63,695 nt of DNA, taken from assembly GCA_016219985.1 (NCBI GenBank), contig JACRJO010000037.1, positions 136,251-199,945 on the forward strand, given 5' to 3'. Under the pieces are notes generated by a model. It was given only the letters and a program-made list of their open reading frames with translations, did no database searches and was not told where the DNA came from. The translations under genes were made by a program, and so were the position numbers. The DNA is from Sphingobacteriales bacterium (GTDB lineage Bacteria > Bacteroidota > Bacteroidia > Chitinophagales > Chitinophagaceae). Positions 1 through 8,727 of the stretch are shown here, piece after piece (the first letter of the stretch is position 1; the number at the start of each line of letters is the position of its first letter).

Positions 1-3000
1 TGTCCGTCCGGCCGGTACACCACACCCGTAATAGTCCCGGTATAGGAATAGGAACTGGGGTTGATGACCAGTCGCACAAAGTCCACGGCATAACCGTCCC
101 CGCGGCCGCTTGTTGCATCGTCAATAAAGAGGACCAGTTTTCCTTTTTGGATTTCGTTCAGGAAATCAGTCGGGATATTTACACTGATCAGTTTGCCGAC
201 AGGACCGGTCTGGACCAGGCTGTTGATGATCTCTTCCACGAATGCGGCTTTCCGGCCATTGATGGTAACGGAGAATTTTGACCCGAAGGAGGGTGCCTGG
301 AAATCATCCACGAATAACTGCAATACAGCGGAACGGAGGCTTATCCCATTTAAGGGACAAAGCAGGGTAATGGCCTGCGGGTTGTTGCCGGGCCGGCTGG
401 TATTGGACGAATAGCCATCACTGTTACCCTTTGCCCCACTGCCGACCATGATGCGGTCAGTGCCGGCTGCATCAGCCGGGTCAATTTTCCAGGGGTATCC
501 ATGACTTGAAGTGCTGTTGCCGCTGAATACATCGAAACCTTTCGGGAAACCAAAGCCGAGATTATCAATATCACCCGTGATAAAGATCCTTTCCGCGGTA
601 ACTCCTCCGCCGGTCTCCACTTCTTCCACCGTATAACCCGGGTCGTTGGGGTTGGTACCGGTTTGTTTATTTTCTTTTGGCGCCCATACCGTGGTAAAGC
701 CACAATTTTTTGACTGCCCGTTCTGCGACCAGGTGGAAGGATCACTGTCAATTACGGTATAGGTTCCGGCTGGTAGTTGAATGCGGGGCTGCACCACCCA
801 ATAGGCGTTTTGCACGCCTCCCTGGCCAAGAATACCATAGGCCTGCCAGGGTCCGTATTTTTGCCCGTTGCTGTGTTGTATCGCGATCGTACCCGGTTTC
901 CGGCCGCCATTGAAGTAATGGTAGTTTTCAATCCGGGTGATGAACGTGGATTTTGCCAGGCTAAACTGGGTGGACCTGCTGGGGCCACTGGACACGCCCC
1001 CGATATTTCCATTGTCGAAGATCTTTACCTCCGTGCTGGCATCGGCCGGGTTAACGCCCTTATCATTGCTGTTGCCCGGTTTGGTAGTCGTGGGTTCTGT
1101 TTTTTTATCACCCGGTTTTTTCCCGGTCAGGGTGCTGTCTATCTTGTCGAGCCCTTTATTAATCCCGCTCAGGATATCAGTGAGACTTTTCTTTTTCTTT
1201 TTGGGCTCTGGCTGTGTTGTAACCGGTGTTTCCGGTTTGCTGATCCGGGTAAAACTTCTCAGGCCATTGCCATTCCGGCTGTCAACCCATTTGCCGGTGG
1301 CTTTGTTTCCATCCGCGGAAAAACTAAGGGTGTACTGGCCGGTGGCGCCATCCTTCGTAGTATAGCTGATGACCCCGCTTTCTCCCATCATGGACAGGGT
1401 ACCGGTAGCATTGCCGAATCCTTTTTCTGCAACACTGTATTGTCCATCACCCAGCGGGCTGAAAGTCATTGTTTCCGTATTCCCATGCCGCCAGGTACCG
1501 CGTACATCCAGGTTGCTGTAGCTGCCATTGATCTCTTTTTCCAGTTCCCTTACCTTGTTCACCCGTTCCGCATCAGTCCACCATTCCAGGCTTTCCTTCA
1601 TTTTGCCGAGCCCGTCTTTCTTTGTTTTTTTCTTGCCAGTCATTTTCAGTCCTTCATTCCAGAGCTCATCGGCTTTGTTCTTCCGGGCCTGGATGGCCGC
1701 CAGTTCCGTTTCCAGTACCCGGATCCTGTTATCCAGTTCGGGATCCGGTACCAGGGACACACTTTCTTTGTATTTGCCGAGTGCTGTTGTCTTCTGCCCG
1801 GCTGATTCAGCCTGCTGCCCTTCTTTTTTTAAGCGGCTGGCCTTGTCCCTGTTCGCCTCGATCTCCTTTTGCCGTTTATCCATATTCCTGGCAAAGTCAA
1901 TCATTTCCTTTTGCCGGGGATCATTGCTGCTGAAGCGGTTGTTTGCCGTGTATTCGATCGTCACTGCATTTTGTTTGGGGTCAATGGGCAATCCCTGTTC
2001 AAATTTTGATTTGGTGACGAGGAAGTCTTCGTAGATTTTTTTCTTTTCCGCGATCTGTGATTTACAAAGCTGGATGGAACTCTCCACTTCTTTCATGGTT
2101 GCGGGCATGGCGGTCCATTCGGCTTTAAAGGCTTCCAGCCCGGTCAGCCCGTTTTCAAAATCCTTTGCTTTAAAATGAGCCGTCCAGTTGGTCCGGGTGA
2201 TGGTCCAGGCGGAATCACCGCTTTTCAGCAGGGCGGAGTACTGCCGGCTTTTTTCCTGCGACCATTGATTGCCCATTTGCCCGGGCATATGGAGCTGCAG
2301 TTTATTGAGATCGTTGAAACATTTTTCCGCCCCGGGCAGATTTTTGCGCTGCACATTCCCGTCGAATTCAGCTCCTTTGGCTTCTACGGCTGCCCATTCC
2401 CGTTGCCATTTTTTATTCTGCTCCAGTTGTGTTTTGGCGGCCGCATCATTGGGATTCAGTTTCAGCGCCTGTTCGTATCGTTTGATGGCCAGGGAGAAAT
2501 TCCGTTCATAAGCAGCGTCCTTGCCCGCTTTCTTACAGGCTTCGGCCAGTTCGTTCATCAGCGGGGCGGCTTCTTTTGCATTCATGTTCTTCAGTTCCTC
2601 CCCGAGTTTCAGGGCTTCATCCAGCTTGCCGTCTTTGATCAACTGGCGGGCCTGCTGCATTTTTTCATCAAAGGCTTTTTTCTGTTTGGCCCCGTCCGTG
2701 ATCCGCTCATTGCTGATCGTGGCGCTGAATACAGCGATCGCATTTCCCAGTTCAATGCCATTCGCGTCCTTTACCGTTACATTCAGCCTGATGGTACCGG
2801 TTTCCAGCGCGGTTACCCGGGCATCTCTCGAGGCCGGGTTGCTGATGGACGCATTCCCTTCTGTCACCTGCCAGTTGTACGTGAGGGTGGAGGAGGGCGG
2901 GGGTGTGACCAGGGTATTAAATTCCACGACCTGGTGCACGGCGATCTCTTTATCCACTTCCACCAGTCCTATGCCGGGTTGCCAGATCATGGGTTTGGGG

Positions 3001-6000
3001 CCCTGTACCTTCGGACCCTCTGTTTTCACGGAATAACGTTCCGCATTGAAATAGGCTTTTGCATTACCCAGTTCTTCCCCGCTTCCTTTCACTACGGCCA
3101 ATACTTCCACGGCAATTTGCAGGGCGTCTTTGGCATAGAAACTGATCTCTGATCCATCCGGTGATTCTTTCACCTGCAGCGCATTCCCGGGCAAGGGCAT
3201 CCAGCGATAACTGGCTTCTTCCAGTTTGGCGGGAACACTGGTTATCTTAGCTGTCACCAGTTCGCCCACCAGGGCTTTGGCGGGTGTGAAGCTGACCTGG
3301 AAGGCGGGTTTTTCCACCTCCAGTTCCAGTTGGTCTGATTCACCCATGGTGATCGTTTCCGCTGTGGTTTTATCCAGCACCTGCACCCAGATCTTTTTAT
3401 GCCCGGGCGTGGTGAATACCAGTTTGGTTTTATTGCTGCCGCCTTCAAAGGGATCAAAGTTTTCTTCGGGATGCGGCTGCCAGAGGTATTGCAATTTTTT
3501 TCCGGCAGGGACGGCCGCGGCGAAATCAGCTCTCAGGTCAACCGGCATTCCCACGATGATCTTGTTCCCGGCAGGAGCGGTCTTTACCAATTTTACTTTC
3601 AGCGGGGCCACCACGTATTCAATGCTTGCTGATCCGGGAGGCGTGGTTCCGTCTACGCTGACGGTAATTGTTTTTTTACCGGGCCGGCCTGATTCTAACT
3701 GGGCTGTTGCCCCGGTACTGTTGCCTTCTACATTCCCGGTCCAGTTATACGTGTAAGGACCGTATTCCGGTTTATCATTTACGATCACGGCTTTTACCGT
3801 AACCTTGCTTCCGGGTTGTACTGTATCCACTATTGGTTCAATCTTTACCAGCGGGTAATCACTGCCATCCGGTTTCGGGCCGGTGTAAGGTGATCTTGTC
3901 AGGCGTCCATCCGGCTGGAAGGAAGCGGCAGTGAGTATGCCGATGGCTTCTGTAGACAGTTGTTTCACCATCGTCATCATCCAGGCCTGGTCACTGTTGT
4001 CGAAGGCGCCACCGGCGCCTGCATGCCAGTAAACCTCGAAAATCTTAGTACCCTTCATTACATAGCCGTTAAAGCTGGAACCTGCACCGGCCGGTGTATA
4101 ACCTCCGTCGCTCCAGCCACCCCTTGAATAGCGGGGTTCACTGTATAATCCATATCCTTTAAAATCCCCGACTGAAATTTCCTTTACCTGGAGTTTTTTA
4201 TGTTCCTGCTCTTTGGCTTCCTTCTCCATGTATATGCGCAATTCTTCCAGGTTATTTATTTTTTCCATCGGGTCGTCATCTTTCAAACCAACCGTGGCAT
4301 AAGCATTGGCGGTACTGATCGGTTTTTTATCGGTGGCCCAGCCCGGGATTCTCGGGGCATTCTTTACCGGTTTTCGTTCGAGGCGGAACCAATTTGTGCC
4401 GGAACCGCCCTCCCAGATATCCGTGGCTTTTATTGCCAGGCTCATGTGCTGGTATTTTACTTTCCGGTTCACATATTGTGTCGACGGCCGGGAAGCGCCG
4501 GGTTGCAGTATGCTGAATGACAGGCCAACTGTGATGCTGTCCTGCAGGTACTTTTTACCATCCGCAGCGGTTGTTTCGTAGGTATGGTTAATCTGCAATT
4601 TCGCGGCCCCGCAATTTTTATAGTCGCCTACGGTCTCATAACCCCAACTGCATTCGCTGACACGCCCCTTGATCAATGCGGGGAAATCAGCGGATACATC
4701 AAATAATTCATATTGTTTGATGGAAGCGGGTATTTTCAGTTTGATCCCTTTGGAAGGATCACTGATGTCATAGGGTTTAACAGAAATATTCCAGTAGCCC
4801 TTTGCCAGTTCAGTCGTTTTATTATTGGCTGTCCGGGTGAGTTTCGCCGTATAGGTAAACTGGCCCTGTTCCTTTGCATCGTGGGTATAGCTGTTGCCCT
4901 CGCCAACCCTGATGTCCTTCAGGGTGGCCAGGTCATAGCGGTACCATTCCAGTTTGCTACCGGCCGGCAGCGGAACGGGTTGTTGTTTTTCATTCAGCAC
5001 GGTCACTGCTGCCGTCACCGGGTTTGTTTCGGTTGTTTCTGTTTCTCCTTTTACGGAGAGGGTCACGTAAATCGCGGGCCCTTCTTTAAGCGCAGCGAGG
5101 TAATCCTGGTAGGCTTTCCGGAGTTCGGCCATTTTTTTTACGATCGTACCGGCTTCGTCGGTAAACAGGGGGCTTCTTCCGCCGGGATCTGCATCCACCA
5201 GTCGTTCAAATCCAAAACCATACTGGCCGAGGATCCGAAGATGTTCCTTGTCTTCTTTTTCATTTTCTTTGATGGGCCGGCCCAGGGCGCTGGCCAGGTC
5301 GTAACGGATATCACTGGCCCTCTTTGTATGTGCTTCCAAGCACTGAATCGCAATGCGCAGGTCCTGTTCAGGGTCGGTGGTCAGCATCGGGGCGCCACTT
5401 AATCCGCCTAAGAGCAGCAGCCGCATCGGATCGCTTTGCAGTTTGGATGCATCCACGCCAAAGGGACGCCATATTTCAAATATTTTACCCTGGATCACCC
5501 CGATCTGCCGGTACACATTGATATATTGTTCAAATGTGGGGATGGCTACCCGTTCATAGGCGGTACCTGCAGAGAACCGGTCTTTCAGCGCCTGTTTATA
5601 CAAGGGATCATTCTGTACCTGTTTCCGGATCTTCAGCAGGAGACTCAGGCTGTCTATTTTTTTCATGTGCCAGTCATCCAGGTACAGGGAATCCTGGATA
5701 CCGATGATGATGGCTTCCAGTTCATTCAGCACGCCTTCCTTTTCCGCTTTCTTGGTGGATTCAATGGCGCTGAACACGGCTTTCCATAAATGGTCCTCAA
5801 TTCCCATCTCGAGGCTGTCGATCATTTTCAGCCGCTCCCCGCCAATCTCACCCGCTGCCACTTCTTCGAGGTTACCGCTTTCTTTTTCTTCCTTGAATTT
5901 TTTAACGGCTTGCAGGTATCCGGCGAATTCATTATCGAAGGCAAAAAGCGTCTGCAGGTTTTTGAGCTTGGTATCATAGAGGCCAAAGAGATCAGTTTTC

Positions 6001-8444
6001 CGGGGTACCAGGTCGTTGAAATATTTGATATCCGGGCAATAGAGAAAAGCTTCATTGTAAAAAACCAGTTTGATACCGGCAGTACGGGATGGCTCCTCCG
6101 GGGCAATATCCGGGTCTGTTTCCAATGAATCCGCCGATCCGCTGAGTCCTGTAAAGGCCCGGGGAACTTTGAAGCGGATCACATGACCCTGCCCGTCCGT
6201 TACGGCCATTACAGCCAGCCGGTCCAGGTGATCCCTGAAATTATAATCCCGCACCTGGCTGACGACAAGGCGGTCAATAATATTCGTGACCATATAGGAT
6301 TGCCCGGCAAAGGGAAAGAGATAGAAAGCCACTGCCATGGCGGCCGGGGCCGGGCTGCCTGATTGTACAGCATTAAAAATGCCCAGGGGGATGGCAAGAA
6401 AAGGCCAGCGGCCCTGTGCCCAGATGGTACCTGCAGTCCAGCTTACATTCCAGGCGGATTGTTTCAGGTCCTTCCCGCTGAACCAGGCATCATATAAGGC
6501 AATGGCATTGTCCACCTGGTTCAGCAATTCGCTGGATAATACTTTCCCGGTTTTGGTTTTTGCGAGGTGTTCGTTAAAAGAATTGAGTTTGGTGGTAATA
6601 TGGTTGGTGAATTCATAGGCCGACATCGCGGTTCGTTGCGCGTATTCCGGGGCATATTTCCGCCAATTGTCTGCGAAAACAGTTTTCACATTCGTGATCA
6701 TCTTCTGAACAGCTTCGGGTCCGTACCCTTTTTTCACGAGGTAGTTCCGGAGCGGCCCCCAGGGATCACCGATGATCCGTTCGACCAGGGATTTATCCAC
6801 TTTGTATTCCTCTTCCATGATCCGGTTCAGTTCTTCCAGCCGGCTATTCACCAGGTCCGGTGAAAGGGTACCGGCGCGCAGGTCAACCAGGATGGAATGT
6901 GCCCGTTGCATGGATTTCGGGATGCTGGTCCCGCTTTTCTTATAACCCTTGTTGAATTCCTCTTCGATCTGTTTCAGAAATTTATCCGCTTCTTCAAAAC
7001 GCTGGTCATCGTCGGCTATATCGGCAATGGTCCGGACCCGGTAACCGAAAGCCTGGTTGGCGTTTTTCAGCATGGCCTGTTTGCATTGCCGGGTCAGGTC
7101 ATCCACGATCAGTTTTACCTGTTCGTTGTGATCCAGTTTATTCCCGCTGAATTCTTCGAGGAGTACCGCGATCCGCTTGGCGTCCCCCTTGTTTTTAATC
7201 ACTTCATCGCAGAGGGTCATGAGTTTTTGTTCTTCCGCGCTGAGGCCGAAATAAAGCATCTGGTCTCTTACGGAAACCGTTTTCAACGCTTCCCGGATCA
7301 TGAAAAAACTGCGCTCCGTGTATTTGATCATCTTGATGATCTTCTGGCCGCCTTCGAATGGCCCGTGTTCAATATCATGAATTGCATGGCGCAGCATTTC
7401 CAGGCTTAACATGGGCTCCATTTCGATCTTCAGTTCCGGGTATCTTTCTTTGGGGTCGAAGGAATTGGCCGGGTCATTTTTTTGCGCTTTCAGTTCCTGT
7501 TCCATTCCTTTCTCCATAAACAGTTCCTTGCCATCTTTTTCGACGGTCCGGATATCAACGATCTGCCCGTTTTCATTTTTCACGGCTTCCAGCAATTTCC
7601 ATTTGCCCCTTCTCAGCATATCCACTTCGGCAAAGGCCTTACCCCATTCCCCGATAAAGACTTCGGCGCCGGCCAGTGCATGGGCGGTATGCACCACATC
7701 AATGGGGATCATGCCGAGCCCGCTGGCTTTTTCCAGGTTCCTGGCAAAGTAGTCATGCAGGGTTTGATTGGCTGTGGGGTCGGTGGCGATGGTGCTGAAA
7801 TCAATATCCGCGGCGAAGCCGAGTCCGTCCACGTTCATCTTTACCCAGGAGCCGATATCCATTTGCCCGTAGATCACACCGAGGGCATCGGGGTGGTTGT
7901 TGAAATATTCGATCATCGTTTGCTTCCAGATATCGAGGACCATCAGGGTGCGCCCGCCCATCAGGGTACGTTCAATGCCTTCAAATTCTCCTTTCCAGGC
8001 GATCTTCGGATCCACCGGGTTATCCCCGGGCATCGGGTTCTTATTCTTAAACTGGTCTTTGTATTGCTGCAGGTCCCAAAGGGTGAGATTCAGCGCACTC
8101 ATTTCCCTGAAAAAAGCGGTGGAGGAATTTTTCAATGCGGCCTGCTGCTCATCGGTCAGAAAGGGCTTCTGTCCCGCCTCCGCTCCCTGCACTTTAAAAG
8201 GCCGTTGCAGTTCCCCGGGAACAAGTCCCTTGTACTTATCCAGCAGGCTGCTGATCTTCGCATATTTTTCATCCGCAAGGGTGGAGGCGGATCCCCTGAA
8301 CTTGAGATGGAATTGAAATCCCCGGGCTTCCTTGCCCATCGTTTCGAGGTCTTCGGGTAATTGCGCGACACTGTTAAAAGAAAACAGGAACAGGCATGCG
8401 AGGATAGTAAAAACCCCCTGCCTCAGGTGTGGAAGAGGTAACAT
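1..8444 (-). CDS. Giant secreted multidomain protein (PKD-like, TPR), C-terminus cut by window edge
   Basis: One uninterrupted minus-strand frame runs from an ATG at 8444 to the left edge, giving 2814 visible codons and no stop. The N-terminus is a signal peptide (MLPLPHLRQGVF, then a hydrophobic stretch ending SVAQ). Residues ~30-1500 are mostly charged and helical with a hydrophobic segment near 675-710. Around 1530-1900 lie several PKD/Ig-like modules (Tyr-x-Trp-x-Gly-type cores). Around 1950-2200 there are TPR-like and coiled segments (AIKRYEQALKLNPND). A Lys-rich linker near 2420 precedes two C-terminal beta-type regions. I recognise no catalytic motif. It is probably an exported surface or periplasmic protein, possibly an adhesin or scaffold (inference). 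Many opposite-strand ORFs here are shadows. It is divergent from ppk1. Confidence 0.85.
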   Translation of the reverse strand, partial: MLPLPHLRQGVFTILACLFLFSFNSVAQLPEDLETMGKEARGFQFHLKFRGSASTLADEKYAKISSLLDKYKGLVPGELQRPFKVQGAEAGQKPFLTDEQQAALKNSSTAFFREMSALNLTLWDLQQYKDQFKNKNPMPGDNPVDPKIAWKGEFEGIERTLMGGRTLMVLDIWKQTMIEYFNNHPDALGVIYGQMDIGSWVKMNVDGLGFAADIDFSTIATDPTANQTLHDYFARNLEKASGLGMIPIDVVHTAHALAGAEVFIGEWGKAFAEVDMLRRGKWKLLEAVKNENGQIVDIRTVEKDGKELFMEKGMEQELKAQKNDPANSFDPKERYPELKIEMEPMLSLEMLRHAIHDIEHGPFEGGQKIIKMIKYTERSFFMIREALKTVSVRDQMLYFGLSAEEQKLMTLCDEVIKNKGDAKRIAVLLEEFSGNKLDHNEQVKLIVDDLTRQCKQAMLKNANQAFGYRVRTIADIADDDQRFEEADKFLKQIEEEFNKGYKKSGTSIPKSMQRAHSILVDLRAGTLSPDLVNSRLEELNRIMEEEYKVDKSLVERIIGDPWGPLRNYLVKKGYGPEAVQKMITNVKTVFADNWRKYAPEYAQRTAMSAYEFTNHITTKLNSFNEHLAKTKTGKVLSSELLNQVDNAIALYDAWFSGKDLKQSAWNVSWTAGTIWAQGRWPFLAIPLGIFNAVQSGSPAPAAMAVAFYLFPFAGQSYMVTNIIDRLVVSQVRDYNFRDHLDRLAVMAVTDGQGHVIRFKVPRAFTGLSGSADSLETDPDIAPEEPSRTAGIKLVFYNEAFLYCPDIKYFNDLVPRKTDLFGLYDTKLKNLQTLFAFDNEFAGYLQAVKKFKEEKESGNLEEVAAGEIGGERLKMIDSLEMGIEDHLWKAVFSAIESTKKAEKEGVLNELEAIIIGIQDSLYLDDWHMKKIDSLSLLLKIRKQVQNDPLYKQALKDRFSAGTAYERVAIPTFEQYINVYRQIGVIQGKIFEIWRPFGVDASKLQSDPMRLLLLGGLSGAPMLTTDPEQDLRIAIQCLEAHTKRASDIRYDLASALGRPIKENEKEDKEHLRILGQYGFGFERLVDADPGGRSPLFTDEAGTIVKKMAELRKAYQDYLAALKEGPAIYVTLSVKGETETTETNPVTAAVTVLNEKQQPVPLPAGSKLEWYRYDLATLKDIRVGEGNSYTHDAKEQGQFTYTAKLTRTANNKTTELAKGYWNISVKPYDISDPSKGIKLKIPASIKQYELFDVSADFPALIKGRVSECSWGYETVGDYKNCGAAKLQINHTYETTAADGKKYLQDSITVGLSFSILQPGASRPSTQYVNRKVKYQHMSLAIKATDIWEGGSGTNWFRLERKPVKNAPRIPGWATDKKPISTANAYATVGLKDDDPMEKINNLEELRIYMEKEAKEQEHKKLQVKEISVGDFKGYGLYSEPRYSRGGWSDGGYTPAGAGSSFNGYVMKGTKIFEVYWHAGAGGAFDNSDQAWMMTMVKQLSTEAIGILTAASFQPDGRLTRSPYTGPKPDGSDYPLVKIEPIVDTVQPGSKVTVKAVIVNDKPEYGPYTYNWTGNVEGNSTGATAQLESGRPGKKTITVSVDGTTPPGSASIEYVVAPLKVKLVKTAPAGNKIIVGMPVDLRADFAAAVPAGKKLQYLWQPHPEENFDPFEGGSNKTKLVFTTPGHKKIWVQVLDKTTAETITMGESDQLELEVEKPAFQVSFTPAKALVGELVTAKITSVPAKLEEASYRWMPLPGNALQVKESPDGSEISFYAKDALQIAVEVLAVVKGSGEELGNAKAYFNAERYSVKTEGPKVQGPKPMIWQPGIGLVEVDKEIAVHQVVEFNTLVTPPPSSTLTYNWQVTEGNASISNPASRDARVTALETGTIRLNVTVKDANGIELGNAIAVFSATISNERITDGAKQKKAFDEKMQQARQLIKDGKLDEALKLGEELKNMNAKEAAPLMNELAEACKKAGKDAAYERNFSLAIKRYEQALKLNPNDAAAKTQLEQNKKWQREWAAVEAKGAEFDGNVQRKNLPGAEKCFNDLNKLQLHMPGQMGNQWSQEKSRQYSALLKSGDSAWTITRTNWTAHFKAKDFENGLTGLEAFKAEWTAMPATMKEVESSIQLCKSQIAEKKKIYEDFLVTKSKFEQGLPIDPKQNAVTIEYTANNRFSSNDPRQKEMIDFARNMDKRQKEIEANRDKASRLKKEGQQAESAGQKTTALGKYKESVSLVPDPELDNRIRVLETELAAIQARKNKADELWNEGLKMTGKKKTKKDGLGKMKESLEWWTDAERVNKVRELEKEINGSYSNLDVRGTWRHGNTETMTFSPLGDGQYSVAEKGFGNATGTLSMMGESGVISYTTKDGATGQYTLSFSADGNKATGKWVDSRNGNGLRSFTRISKPETPVTTQPEPKKKKKSLTDILSGINKGLDKIDSTLTGKKPGDKKTEPTTTKPGNSNDKGVNPADASTEVKIFDNGNIGGVSSGPSRSTQFSLAKSTFITRIENYHYFNGGRKPGTIAIQHSNGQKYGPWQAYGILGQGGVQNAYWVVQPRIQLPAGTYTVIDSDPSTWSQNGQSKNCGFTTVWAPKENKQTGTNPNDPGYTVEEVETGGGVTAERIFITGDIDNLGFGFPKGFDVFSGNSTSSHGYPWKIDPADAAGTDRIMVGSGAKGNSDGYSSNTSRPGNNPQAITLLCPLNGISLRSAVLQLFVDDFQAPSFGSKFSVTINGRKAAFVEEIINSLVQTGPVGKLISVNIPTDFLNEIQKGKLVLFIDDATSGRGDGYAVDFVRLVINPSSYSYTGTITGVVYRPDG

Positions 8445-8502
8445 ATGCGGATAGTTTAGGCTGGACGTCCTTGCAATCTACGGTCAGGGCGCCGGGTGCA
8501 GG

Positions 8503-8518
8503 AGTGATAGCTATCACT
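8503..8518. promoter_or_regulatory. 16-bp perfect palindrome, operator-like
   Basis: AGTGATAGCTATCACT reads the same on both strands. It lies in the divergent intergenic region, 58 bp upstream of the giant secreted gene and about 210 bp upstream of ppk1. The perfect dyad fits a dimeric regulator site; no regulator gene is nearby. The rest of 8445-8605 shows no gene I can support. Confidence 0.35.
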
Positions 8519-8605
8519 GCAGGTACTGATTTCGGTCAGCAGGCAGCGTTAGCCGGATCTCCCTTTTTGTCCAGGCAGCCGGGATTGACCGGGGCAAAAT
8601 CAGTA

Positions 8606-8704
8606 ATACCGACGAGACATTAAAATTACATGGATCGGCCGGTGCTAATGTCTGTCGGTATAATACCGGGAATAATCACTGCAAAACTAATGTCTGAAAG
8701 GTAT
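8606..8704. repeat. 99-bp dispersed element with inverted-repeat ends, copy 1
   Basis: This stretch is identical over 99 bp to 30658-30756. Its ends are imperfect inverted repeats: left atacc-gacg-agacatta, right taatgtct-gaaa-ggtat, 13 of 17 positions complementary. An internal taatgtctgtcggtat also pairs with the left end, with one bulged base, so the element can fold. It contains no ORF and no clear target duplication is visible. It ends 23 bp before the ppk1 start, so it probably supplies or separates that promoter region. It is MITE- or REP-like (inference). Confidence 0.75.
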
Positions 8705-8727
8705 AACTTAGTTAAAATGGCATCTTG

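Noticed and set aside
193..8360. Many plus-strand ORFs up to 342 codons
   Set aside because: They lie opposite one continuous minus-strand frame with a signal peptide and recognisable domains; their proteins are low-complexity Phe/Ser/Leu-rich shadows.
8429..8623. 64-codon plus-strand ORF between the giant gene and ppk1
   Set aside because: It begins inside the opposite gene and ends inside the 99-bp repeat; it has no family features and no promoter element in front.
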